NCBI GenBank assembly: GCA_029721515.1
Contig: CM056565.1
Coordinates: 2,566,242 to 2,630,241, forward strand
Direction of reading: 5' to 3'
From: Synanceia verrucosa
Lineage: Eukaryota > Chordata > Actinopteri > Perciformes > Synanceiidae
Length of the DNA: 64,000 nt
In this document: one piece after another, positions 10,541 through 22,019 of the stretch
How the letters are laid out: each line of letters opens with the position of its first letter
Position numbering within the stretch: the first letter of the stretch is position 1
The notes under the pieces: model-generated
The model's input: only the letters and a program-made list of their open reading frames with translations
Told to the model about the DNA's origin: nothing
Databases searched by the model: none
Made by a program: the position numbers and the translations under genes

Positions 10541-13500
10541 ATGCAAACTCTGAACTTAATAACATGGAACATACGTGGTATTCATAATCAAACAAAAAAA
10601 ACCAAATCTTTAATCATCTTATCAAATTGAAGGCAGACATATGTTTCCTACAAGAAATTCATTTAACACATTCAGAACAACAATACCTAAAGAATAAACA
10701 ATATGATAAAATATTTTTATCAACTTATAACAGTAAACAAAGAGGTGTTTCAATTCTAGTAAGTAAAAATATTCCAATTATCCACAACTCATCTATTATT
10801 GATCCAGAAGGAAGATTTATCATCATTAATGTATCTATCAATGACACTACCTTCACCCTAGCTAACATTTATGGCCCCAACAAGGATGACTCAACCTTTT
10901 TTCATAGCTTCTTCCCTTTATTGTGTGATTCCACAAATGTTATATTGGCTGGAGACTTTAACACTGTCATTAATCCCTCAATTGATCGTTCTAATACATC
11001 AAGCAACCTAAGAAACTGGCACTCCACAGATATAATAAAACAATATATGGAGTATTATGGACTTTGCGATAGTTGGAGAAGAAGGAACCCATCATTGAAA
11101 GAATACTCATATTTCTCCCCTGTGCATTAATCATACTCCAGGATTGATTTTTTCCTTGTAAGTAACTCACTCATGCAACATATCCAAGAAAACAGAATCC
11201 ATTCAATCATAATTAGTGACTACGCTCCAATTTCACTATTAGTAAATACTCAATCACCAATCAAACCTCCAACAAGATGGCGTTTCAATACTTCTCTCTT
11301 CGATGATCCTGATTTTACCTCCATGATCCAAAAAGAGTGGGCATCCTTCCTGGAGATAAACGACTCTCCAGAAATCACACCAACATTGTTATGGGAAACT
11401 GGCAAAGCAGTAATCAGAGGTAAAATCATATCATACTCATCACATAAGAAAAAGGAGCAACAGAAATTGGAAAACAATCTGGAACAACAAATTAAACACC
11501 TAACTAATCAAAATGCCAATAATCCCAGTGAAGAAATACAAAATAAATTGAGACTGCTCAAAATAGAACTTGAAACTATCATACACAAGAAAACAGATTT
11601 TCTTATTCAAAAGTTAAAATATGAGAAATTTCAATACAGTAATAAATCAAGCAAATTCCTAGCAAATTTGTTACAACATAAGAAAGAAAAAAACACTTAT
11701 ACCATCAATAATAGATCCTATAGGCAACATCACACAAAACCCACAGGAAATAAATAATGTATTCTATAATTTTTACAGCAATCTCTACTCGTCAGACCCC
11801 CACCAATCAGAAATAGACAATTTTTTTAACAATTTGAAACTACCTTCACTACCCAAGGAAGAAGTAAATAATTTGGACGCACCTATCACTATTCAAGAAC
11901 TCAATCAAGCTCTTAATAAGATGCCAAACAATAAGTCACCAGGTCGTGATGGATTTCCAGCTGAGTTTTTGGGATATCTTGTCACCACTATTTTTCAAAG
12001 TCACAACAGAAATCAAAACGACCTCCACCATACCAACCCATATGAATACAGCAGTCATAACACTCGTATTAAAACCAAATAAGGATCCAACATGCCCCTC
12101 TAGCTACCGTCCAATCTCATTAATTAATTCAGATCTAAAAATTATTACCAAAACACTAGCATCCAGAATAGAAAGAGTCACCCCCCTGTTAATTCACCCG
12201 GACCAAACAGGATTTATCAAAAATAGACATGCCTCAGACAACACTCGTAGACTGTTTAACCTAATCAATTTATCCCAACATCAGCCAAATCAAACAATAA
12301 TTGTATCATTAGACCCCGAAAAAGCTTTTCACAAAGTTAATTGGTCCTTCTTATTTAGCACACTGTACAAATTTGGCTTTGGAGAGTCGTTCATCCACTG
12401 GATTAGGATTCTCTATACTGCACCAAAGGCAACAATAATCACAAATGGGATTATTTCACCTAACTTCACACTTCACCAGGGAACCAGGCAAGGATGCCCA
12501 CTCTCACCATCTCTATTTGCTATTTTCATTGAACCCCTTGCAGCAGCTATAAGACAAAATACAAAAATCAAAGGAATTGAGGACGCATATACACAACACA
12601 AGCTTAGTTTATATGCAGATGACCTCCTCTTATACCTACAGAACCCCTCAGTATCACTACAGGAAACGTTCAATATCATTAACAACTTTTCCACCATGTC
12701 TCACTACTCAATAAACTGGAATAAATCAACTATTTTACCATTATCAGAAGACACATGGGATTCTGCAGCCCAAAGTCATTCCCCTCCACTTCACACTGGC
12801 AATATAAAATACTTGGGAATTAACATCTCTCCCAGGCTGTCAGAGTTATTCAATCTCAATTACACCCCATTAATCAAACAGATAGAAGAGGACCTCAAAC
12901 GCTGGACGAAATTACCACTCACCCTAATTGGAAGAATAGCCTCAATAAAAATGAAAATTCTGCCCCGGATCACTTACCTGTTTTCAATGATTCCCACCAC
13001 CCCTACCGACAAATGGTTTAAAACACTAGATTCACTAACTACTCAATTCTATTGGAACAATAAAAAGCCAAGGATATCACTTTCAACACTACAAAATAAA
13101 AAATCACAAGGTGGATTAGAAGCACCAAATTTTCTATATTACTTCCTCTCAAACCATTTTTCAAATGGACACAAAAGCAAAATCACAATATTCCCTGGTT
13201 AGCCTTAGAACAAAGTATATGTAAAACAACATCAGTCACAGACCTTCCCTTTTTACCACAGTCAATCCAAAAGCTGAGCTACTGTAAATACTCTACAATC
13301 CACACAACTCTGACAGCCTGGTGGAAAACCAACAAAATCACTAAATCATCGCTTGCCCCATGTAAATACACCCCAATCTGGCACAACCCTGATTTCAAGC
13401 TAGGCAACATCCCTATCTATTTTCAAACATGGCACCAGAATGGAATCACCCATCTCTACCACCTCTTTCCCGACAATCAATTCATTTCATTTGATACTTT

Positions 13501-14375
13501 AACCCAGGAATACGGGGTTGGGAGAGATCAGACCCTACAATACCATCAATTAAAATCCGTAATGAAATCCAAAATTAAGATAGTCAACAACACACTCCAA
13601 CCATCTAAATTAATGGAAGAAATTGTGAAATTTAAAACCTCAAAAAAAATCATCTCCAATCTGTATAAACTTATTTCTAGCACAGACACCACCATATCAC
13701 TCCCAACCACCAAATGGGAAAACGACCTGGCTCTTGCTCCCAATCCTGATTTCTGGATACAAATCAATGAAAATATTTTCTCCATGACTACCGACACAAA
13801 CCTACAGTTAATACAGTATAAAACGATCCACAGGTACCACAAACCTACAGTTAATACAGTATAAAACGATCCACAGGTACCACATTACCCAGAATAAAAT
13901 GTTTCAAATGAAATTAACAGACACAAACATCTGTTCACAATGCACAGCGGGTAGCACAGATGACTATATGCATGCCACGTGGGTCTGTCATCTAGTTTGC
14001 ACTTTTTGGACAGCTGTCACTGACAATCTTTCCACTTTCTTGGACTGCAGAATCCCATTGTCCCCATCACTGTGCCTACTAGGAGACACCACACAAATCA
14101 CTTTCCCTCTAAAATACAAAAATCTATTATTGGTCTCTCTGACTATCGCAAAGAAAATAATCTTCCAAAATTGGAAAACTAAAAATTTGATCCACATTTC
14201 CCATTGGTTCAACTCTCTCACAGAATACATCTCAATTGAAAAAATATCTGCTCGCAAAAGGAATAATATGTCTGCCTTTAATGATACTTGGAACAAAATC
14301 TTAATTCATTTAAACCCAAAACAAAATCTACCAAACCAAAACCACGTATGGAACCATGAAAACCTCCCCCCTTAA
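10541..14375 (+). pseudogene. L1-like ORF2: endonuclease + reverse transcriptase, disrupted
   Basis: Starts at ATG 10541 with TWNIRG, the first motif of an apurinic-type endonuclease, followed by FLQEIHL, ANIYGPN and LAGDFNTVI, and by SYSRIDFFL and ISDYAPI at the C-terminal end of that domain. A coiled-coil-like Lys/Glu-rich linker follows (11440-11700). The RT domain runs about 11890-12950 with NNKSPGRDGFPAEF, YRPISLINSDLKI, GTRQGCPLSPSLFAIF and YADD at 12612-12623, so the catalytic motif is intact. A C-x2-C region with ICSQCT and MHATWVC lies near 13930-13990. Breaks: a one-base shift near 10611, TAA at 11128, shifts near 11705, 11980 and 13190, and a 43-bp duplication at 13798-13883. L1/Tx1 affinity is by motif pattern. 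Confidence 0.9.
13798..13883 (+). repeat. 43-bp exact tandem duplication in ORF2
   Basis: The block beginning AAACCTACAGTTAATACAGT at 13798 is repeated from 13841. Forty-three is not a multiple of three, so it breaks the ORF2 frame. Confidence 0.9.
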
Positions 14376-17308
14376 CATACCACTCTAAATAAGTCTATTA
14401 AATTCATACTCCCCTTCTCTTCTTTCCTCTCTTCCCTTTTTCCTATCCCCCATCTATCTGTTCTTGTTCTGTGTAAATCAGTTTGTTTTATATGTTTGCT
14501 TAGTTTGTTAGCTTATTGTTGTCGATGTGTTTTATCTATGTTTGATGTTCCCCTTTTCTTTTTGTCAGCACTTTGTTCCCTGGCTGTTTATTTTTTTCGC
14601 TCCAAGTCAGTGTGTATTGTAATTATTCATACTTTTTATTCTCTTTTTTTTTTTACTTCTCCTTTTTGAGGTGTCCTTGTTTTTTTTTTCTTTCTTCTTT
14701 CTTCTCCCACTTACCCCTGGGGTTGCTCTCCACTTTGCTGGGCCTACCTGGCCTTTGCTCCTCCTCCTGGAGGCTGGTTGTATCCAGTGTCTCACCTTCT
14801 GAGCCCTTGGGCTGCTGGATTCATGCTCTCTCTGGGGTCCTGGGGGTGGCTGCTGCTGGTCGCTCCTGGGGTGCTGCGGAGGGCCCTGGGGCTTGGGGTG
14901 GGTCGGCCCTCCTGTTGCTCCCCCGCCCCTCTTCCTGCCTCTCTGCCTCCTCCCTCCTCGTCCTCCCTCTGGGCTGGGGGCCCTCCGTTGCCTGGGGCGG
15001 GCTGGGGGGCCGGGTGGGCCCTCCCCGGGGGTGAGCTCCAGCTCGCTCTTCGGGGGCTCCTATTGGTGAGGGAGGCCAGAAACAATAGGTGCTGGCTGGG
15101 GCCCTTGATTCCGGGGCCTGTGCAGAGTTGGGAGGTAGTGGAGGGGAGTGGAGGTGATGTTGTGGCTGGATGGGCGTAGGCGGGGATGGCATAGGCGCCT
15201 GCGCTTTAAGCCTCCTGGAGGTGGCCCTGTCCCTTGTCTGGGAGGGGTGCTGCGGGCTGCCGGCCGGTTGTCGGGCCCCATCGGCCATCTGGGCGCAGCT
15301 CTAGTCTAGCGGCTCCTGGGGGTCGTGGTGTTTGTGGTGCCCGTTGGTCCATTGGTGTTCTCCCGGGTTCCTTTGCCTTTCGGCTCTGGGGGCCCCGCGC
15401 TTCAGTACCATTTCCATCCGTACTGACCTCCCCTTGGCTCTGTCACCTTGGGCCGGGCCCGCACCAGACAGCCTCTTATTGCGCACTTCACACTCCACAC
15501 AATTCACTGTACATATACACTTTTAGGCACATACAGGGACACGTCAATTAGAGCCCCGTGGCAGTGTGGGGGGGGGCGATTGGTCGTGGGGTGGGGCAGA
15601 CTGCAGTGTTTTGTGGCATTGTGTCCTCCCCGTCTCCCTCCTGCTGCATCCTTCCACTCTCCACTTTTAATGCAGCACACACACTCACACTTTGGATGGA
15701 AGGTCTTGGTTGGCTAGGGGGATTTGGGTTGGAGCAGACTGCAGAGTACCCATTCTCTGTGGTCCTTCAACCCTCCACCCTGCCACCACTACTGCCCATC
15801 CAACTTTTAATGCACCACACTACACTCAGGGTTGCACGCATGCACAATGTAGGGTGAGTATTTCTTCGTCAGGGATCGGAGAAATATAGTAATAGGGTCT
15901 AAGGGTGGAAACACACTTTATGGCATCGCTGGTGGGGCCCGGCCCCTCTGGTTTTCAGACATTGGGAATGGTCAGTCACTGACTTGCTGTTGCTGCGGGA
16001 TCCCTGGGGTCTTGGTATGGTTGTCTGGGACTTCTCTGGCGTGCTGATGGGCCCCCTGGTGCTGCGACTTCTAGTTTGTTGCAGGGCTGGAGTTGCTGAC
16101 TCGGTTGGTTGGTGTGGCTGCGGCAATTGCTGGCGGCTCGTAGTGACTCGGCTCTTGCTTGGGGATGGGGCACATCTCTGGGATCGAGAGCAATGGATCT
16201 GCCGCGCCACCCCGGGACAAGGTGTTGGGGGATACGCAGGGCACCCTCCAGCTGGCTACCTTTGCCCTGCTCTTGCTCTCTAGATCTGCATCGGGCCCCG
16301 GCATCTGTTCTTCTTGGCCTGCACCTGGTAGTGGCCCGCTTGTCGTTTGGCTGGTTACCCTCCCCTGGCTGGGGGTGCCCGGCTCCCGGCTCTTCCCCTG
16401 GTCGGCCTGAGGCCTCCTGCCTCCTCTGGGGCGGGGGATGGGGGTGGTGGGGTGGGGTGGGGATGGTGGTGTGGGGGGATGTGGGTGGGGTGGGCTGGGG
16501 GTGGTGGGGCGGTTGGGGGTGGGTGTTGGGTGGCGGGTGGGCCCTCTTGTCCCGGGCCTCCTGGGCTTGTTTGTGGCGCTGTTGGGGCATCTGGCTGTGC
16601 CTTCCCTAGGTTCCTGGAATTGTGTGTTTCTCTGTGGTTCTGGTTGGCTCTCTGGGCGAGGCCTCCTGGGTGCTCCTGCTGCCTGGGCAGGACGGACACT
16701 CGGCCAGCGGGCCCCTGCTCAGTCGTCTTAGCTGCTCTGGGCTTCGGTGCCAGTCACTCATGCATGTTGGTTCAGAGTGTACGAATGCCTGTCGTGTCCC
16801 ATTATTGAGTACTGATGGGACCCGCCAGAATGGGTGAAATCACTCTTCGGGCTTCACATCAAATTCATGCTTCTTATGCATTCTTACATCTCACCTTTGT
16901 CCCTTAGTGCCCAACTTTATTTACTTATTTATTATTATCATCATTATTATTGTTACTGTCTTTTCTGTCTTCTTCTTATTTCGGGGAGATTGGTTGCTAG
17001 GAATAATGCATCTCATATTCCTGATTTCTAATAACACTGCATGTTTGTACCCCTTTCCCATCTATCCTATGTTATCCTGTCTATCATCTGTTTTCCCCCT
17101 CATTCACAAAAGGTGCAGCACTTTCCTCTCTGGCTCATAATAAGAAATTCTAATAAAGAATGATAGCTTAGTTTCCAGAGAGGGCGGGGACCAGTCACAC
17201 AAATGCACAAAATATCATACTTTTCTGCAAGATAAAAGTAAGCACCAATCTCATAAAAAGTTGACACCTGCCATACTGTGGTGTTTTACGATGGGAATAG
17301 GTGCTGAC
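14376..17308 (+). other. L1-like element 3' untranslated region, GC-rich
   Basis: Pyrimidine-rich at 14390-14720, then strongly GC-rich to about 16800, then A/T-rich. Long open frames on both strands here are a by-product of high GC with few stop codons. The parts at 15060-15755 and 17090-17308 match the second copy at 29668-30590. An AATAAAG signal lies near 17152. Confidence 0.75.
16428..16540 (+). other. G-quadruplex-forming tract
   Basis: Over a dozen runs of three to six G are separated by one to four bases, for example GGGGTGGGGTGGGGATGG. This satisfies the usual G4 rule many times on the + strand, which is the sense strand of the LINE RNA. Confidence 0.85.
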
Positions 17309-17321
17309 AAAAAAAAAAAAA

Positions 17322-17460
17322 AAAGATAAAGTTAGCATCAGGCTAATACGTGCTACAACAAGTTAGCGAACATTACATATTTCATGAAAATAATAACTCC
17401 TCCTGAAGCTAAACAAATAATTAATAATTACCTGTCCAACAGAAAGTAATCAGAAACTTC
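17322..17460. repeat. Dispersed repeat, copy 3, right of the L1-like element
   Basis: AAAGATAAAGTTAGCATC through CTGTCCAACAGAAAG and AATCAGAAAC matches 10031-10085, with about 80 bp extra in the middle. Either a very long target duplication of the LINE or two copies of one repeat. Confidence 0.65.
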
Positions 17461-18877
17461 TTCATCACTTTTCAGTCTCTTCAGATGTCTCAGTGTCTCC
17501 ACAGATGTTCACTCTGTAGAACAAAAAGTGTTTCTGAACAGAATCATAATAGTAATAAAATTTGTATTATTTGTATTCACTCTTTATGTCCCATTCAGGA
17601 TGTCTGTTTTTTTTTATTAATTAATGATAATGTCCTGTTTTCCTTCTGTGTGTGTATGTGTCTTCCCCTGTGAGTGTTTGACTGTTATGGAAACATTTCT
17701 CAATACCCTCCCCCCTCTATTTACGTAAAATGGTTCAGTCCAGCTGCTTCTTCAGAACTGTGTGACAGACAGACATGCGACTTAACAAGTGGAGGAGACG
17801 GTAGGATGTCTCTGAAGTCAGGGAGTTACAAAAGAAAAGAGACAAACTCAGACAGGAGAAAGAAGTGAGGGGTCAACAGTTTGTCACCCAGTTCTGTCAT
17901 AGGTAAGGTGGCTCTGTGATAGAAAGCGAGCGAGTGTCCTCCTTTTAGGAAATCAAAATATGGTCACCCTATTTGAAGTGGCAGTGATTTAGAGCTGGTG
18001 ATAAATGGTTAAGAAGAGGTTCTACTGAGTAACATTGTGTCTGATTTATTCAAAACACCTGTTCAGACAGGGCATGGAGGGTGTGACTGCTATTGATCAA
18101 ATGTGAAATAGCAATAAATACTGCTTTCTGAAGAAAGAAGTGTGATGTTTTGTTGTATACAGTCACCAGGAAATGGAATTCAGTAAAATATAAGTTATAA
18201 GCAATACTCATACTCTAATGTGGCTTGTACTCTAAGTATGAGCCACATGGAGAGAAAAAGAACCTCTTAAGAACCTCAGAATAATGCTGACAGTAATATT
18301 GTATATCGGCAATAAGTTGTAGGACAATATATTATCCAGCAAAATCTGTTATCGTGACAGGCCTAGTGACCTGTAGAAATAGACATAAATTAATAAATAA
18401 ATGAATAACAATAAAAAAGTGCAAATTTACTGTGCAAAAAAAATAGTGCGAATGAGTTTGAAAAAAGTGGCAGTGATAGTAATGAGTCCAGTTTTGTTAT
18501 CATCAGCCAGTGATGCTGATGTTATAAAGTCTTATTGCTGATGGCAGGAATGAGCTGCAGTCACTCCCTTTACCACGGTGGCAATCTGAGTAATTTACCG
18601 AGGTAAATGTGACAAAAATAATTTTATCATTTTAGGATTTACAATATATACATTGTATTCTCATACTTTAGTTCATGTAAATGAACACATTATCCTCTTA
18701 TATATACAGGCAGTAAAGGGTCATGAGGAGGTTATAGAGAATAATACTTCATTGTCCTAAAACTTTGAGATGGGACCATCATTTTGTGTGCCATAAAGTC
18801 AGATTTGTCATGCCATGTCAAATCAGCTGAGCTAAGTGTGGTTTTCTGTCTTACTTGTCACGTCCTGTTATATTTTT
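17461..18877. other. Non-coding, unassigned
   Basis: No gene seen. TATCGTGACAGGCCTA near 18351 resembles the end of a non-autonomous hAT element, but no matching left end was found. Confidence 0.4.
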
Positions 18878-19085
18878 ACCTCTGCCAGTGAGGTTATGTT
18901 TTCACCGCGGTTTGTTTATTTGTTGGTTTGCAAAATAAATCAAAAAGTTGTGGATGGATTTTGACGAAATTTTCAGGGTTGGTCAGAAGTAGCCTAACTT
19001 AAAACTGATTATTTTTTGGTGGTGAGCAGATCCGATTCAACGGCACAACCAAAAATTAATCAGTTTTAAGTCAGGCCACTTCCGG
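18878..19085. repeat. Dispersed repeat with imperfect palindrome
   Basis: CCTCTGCCAGTGAGGTTATG to TTTCAGGGTTGGTCAG resembles a repeat common in fish and other marine animals. It holds an inverted repeat: the arm at about 18986-19020, with CTTAAAACTGATTA, pairs with the arm at about 19046-19078, with TAATCAGTTTTAAG, around a loop of about 25 bp. Confidence 0.6.
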
Positions 19086-20863
19086 CCAAGCCTGCGCTGC
19101 CGATGAGGATTTGCTTCGTGCGGACTGGACATGCCTTCAGCCGCTACCCATCCTGAGTCAACCATGGGCTAACATCGCGTTGGTCTTTAGGCAGGAAGTG
19201 ACGTGGCTGAAACAAGAGGAGAAACAGTTACTTCAAAATAAAACAAGACACGACAATGGCATGGCAAGATTTGGCTGGACTAGGATCAGATTGGTTGACA
19301 GCACAGAAACAAAGGAGAGATGTGTGTTTAATAGAGAGATACCTTCATGGTATGGTTGATGTTACTGAAGGATTCACAAACTGCTATGTGAAATGTAAAA
19401 GCATTATTTATAACTATAGTCATATGTAGTTCGCTATTATATTTTGCAAACTCTATCATTAAAATATGTGTGTATGGTATCTACCATCAGTTGTGGTAGA
19501 TACCATAAAATACAGCATGTGTAATTAGTTGTGGACCTTGCAGAAGTTTCAGTCCATTGATGCCATTCTTGTGTGTTTTCTGTCCTCACTCTGGTGCACG
19601 CTATCAGTTATCTGCACACTCCGGCCCTCTGGACCATTCCTGTCTCTGGTCTCAATGACCTGAACAATAGCTTTCTCTTCATGGGTGGATCCAGTGACCC
19701 TGAGGCACTGAATGTGGCTTTCCGCCATATATTCAATTCTTCATGGTGATGCTGGCACCCCAGGACACATGGGATATGGAGTTCAGATAAATGTTGTTTG
19801 TTACTTAGTGGGGGTGAGGGGGATAACACAATAACAAACTGTGCACTTCTCAAAGGGCAAAGCTTTGCCATATTGAAAACAGATCAAGAAATTAGTCATG
19901 TTTACGATATAAATGGTACTGCCGATTATCGAGCCTCTGTTTGCCAATGTGATTAATGTAAGAACAGCTGCTGCTGAGTAAAAGCAGCCACTTCAAATGA
20001 TCAGTCTGGATCAGTTTTACTAAGTGTTGCTGCGGTGCGTGCGGCAAATTGCAGGTTTCTAAAAAATACAATACTCCACAGCTGCATGTCATAATTAGGT
20101 CAACATCTCACAGGAGAATTTTCTGCATCCATTCCAATGAATATGCCTGTTAAAAAGTGACAAATGGAAATGAAATGGATTATACCACTTCTTGTACACA
20201 CTATGATGATCAGGTAGACCAGGCAGAATCATATGCACAAATAATCAAATTGATGTTCATCATACTGAAATATATGGTGATGACATATTCATGTTACATA
20301 CAAATCAAACCTCAAATTAAACCAGTACACTGAATTTGCCAGGGTGTCTGACATGAGTGCTGATTGTAAAGTAACTTGTATTTTTGGTTTCTGTTAGAAC
20401 AAGTTTGTATGCCTTAATATTTAAAAAAAACAAAACAAAAACATAACTTTTCTCTTATTGTCTCTCTGAATATAGCTGATTGTGACATGTGTCATACCTG
20501 AATGGTTGGTTGAATCCATCTTTTCTGATCTCCCACCAAACACTGACTAGTGTGTTGTTTCACAGTTTATTTTCAGTTTTTATTTCACAGCTTTTGCACT
20601 AAAAACATCACGTCATTAATATATCTCCATCCATAAATGTTTTGCAGAGAAGAATAAACAGAAAAATAGGATAACGTTTAGGTATGGTGCTGAGCTAAAC
20701 CTTCCACAGTAGGTCAGCTGCATAGAACAAACCTCAGTCATTTGTAACACCTTGAAGGTGACAAACAGTTCTTTGAAATGAGTTAACAAGTCAGCAGAGA
20801 AGTCAAAATGCAGAATGATGAATGATTGAAATGCCAAATGAGCAGATCCAAGCCCAAAGACTC
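19086..20863. other. Non-coding, unassigned
   Basis: No gene or repeat end recognised. Confidence 0.4.
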
Positions 20864-20868
20864 CTGAG

Positions 20869-21833
20869 TGACAGGGATCCATAGCCAAGAACCCAATGGC
20901 ACGACCCACAGACAGGGTTTGCAGTTCTCACAAGAGTCTTTACTTAAATCCACAAGATAGTCAGACACGGTATTCCAGCAGGGAAGGGGAGCACGGCCAC
21001 GCGCCACCGAGCAGGTGGAGGCGCGCGTCCGGGGAATCCCTACACTAACTACTCTCGACTATACAAAGGGGAGAAACAAAACCCACTCTCAAAGCAGAGA
21101 GGGAAAAACAGTTAACGTTACCTGTAAAGGGAAAGGTTCAGCTAACTGAAAGAGGCTGTGAAAATTAAACCACTGAACATTCTACGGGGAAAAGGGGGAA
21201 ATTATCAAGGGGCGCTACGAAGGGAAAAGGAGGGAAACTAAGGGAAAGAGGCAAACTCGGGGAAATAAACGGGACACCTACAACTCTACACTAGAGGAGG
21301 GAATAATCAAACTAACAGGGTAACTAAGGAAAAGAAAATTAACAGAAAGCACAAGGATCAACTCAAAAGAGGATTCGTCTTGTGGGCTAAGGGGCACGGG
21401 AATATAACAAAACTAAGGACACTAGGATCAACTCTAAGGGAAGATTCTTCTAGTGGGAAACAAGAAAACAAAATCCTAAAGCTATGAAAACTACAACCAA
21501 AATCACCTCTGGAGGAATAGGGACGCTGGAATTCGTGGACAGCAAACGAGGGAGCGAGGAACACATGGACGACTGACAGGGAACATGACGATCACGCAAC
21601 GAGACAAGGGGAGACAGGACTATTTATACATGAGGTGATGGGAAACAAGTGGAGACAATTAGGGCGGGGTCAGACAATCACAAAACGCGGGAAACAGGAG
21701 GAAGGGGAAGTGTGAATCTGAAACGAGAGGGAACATTCAGTTATTTCAAAATAAAACAGGAAATGACAAGACAACATGTATGCACGAGACAAAAATGGTT
21801 AACTTAACTAGAACGGACCGACGGATCATGACA
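20869..21833 (-). mobile_element. Solo LTR of a retrotransposon
   Basis: On the minus strand it starts TGTCATGATCCG and ends GGATCCCTGTCA, giving the TG...CA ends and short inverted ends expected of an LTR. Length is about 965 bp. It is flanked by CTGAG (20864-20868) and TTGAG (21834-21838), a 5-bp target duplication with one transition. A TATA box is present inside. No internal retroviral-type domain adjoins it on either side, so it is a solo LTR left by recombination between the two LTRs. Class is probably Ty3/Gypsy from the 5-bp duplication. Confidence 0.75.
21621..21630 (-). promoter_or_regulatory. TATA box of the solo LTR
   Basis: The minus strand reads TGTATAAATA, a canonical TATA element, about 205 bp inside the LTR start, a reasonable place for the end of U3. 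Confidence 0.6.
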
Positions 21834-21934
21834 TTGAGTGTCTTTTTCATGATGCTGCTGAACAACTGTGTCCTTCTGGAAGGACTGTTAGACAAGAAAA
21901 GAATGAATGAACACACCAAAATAATACTCTGTGG

Positions 21935-22015
21935 GTCTAGAAATATGACTCAAAATGGGCAAAAATGCTAGCACAATGTATTTTCTGTTTTAAAAACCAA
22001 CTAGCACTCAAAGAG
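21935..22015 (-). mobile_element. piggyBac-like MITE fragment
   Basis: The minus strand starts CTCTTTGAGTGCTA immediately next to TTAA (22016-22019). It continues with AGCATTTTTGCCCATTTTG and GTCATATTTCTAGACCCACA, matching the left end of the MITE at 38527. The other end is missing. Confidence 0.7.
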
Positions 22016-22019
22016 TTAA

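Larger units (their letters stand above)
10300..17321 (+). mobile_element. L1-like LINE, long copy
   Basis: Non-LTR retrotransposon with an L1-type ORF2 (endonuclease, reverse transcriptase, C-terminal Cys region), a pyrimidine-rich then GC-rich 3' region of about 2.9 kb, and an A-run at 17309-17324. No ORF1 was found, so it is probably 5'-truncated; the left limit is a guess between about 10.1 and 10.5 kb. The last 160 bp match the 3' end of a second copy at 29668-30590, which defines the 3' end. It replicated by target-primed reverse transcription; this copy is dead. Confidence 0.85.

Noticed and set aside
14573..16837. Many long open frames on both strands rich in Gly, Pro, Leu and Trp
   Set aside because: They follow from high GC in the LINE 3' region, overlap in all frames and show no domain; the matching copy at 29.7-30.6 kb does not keep them.
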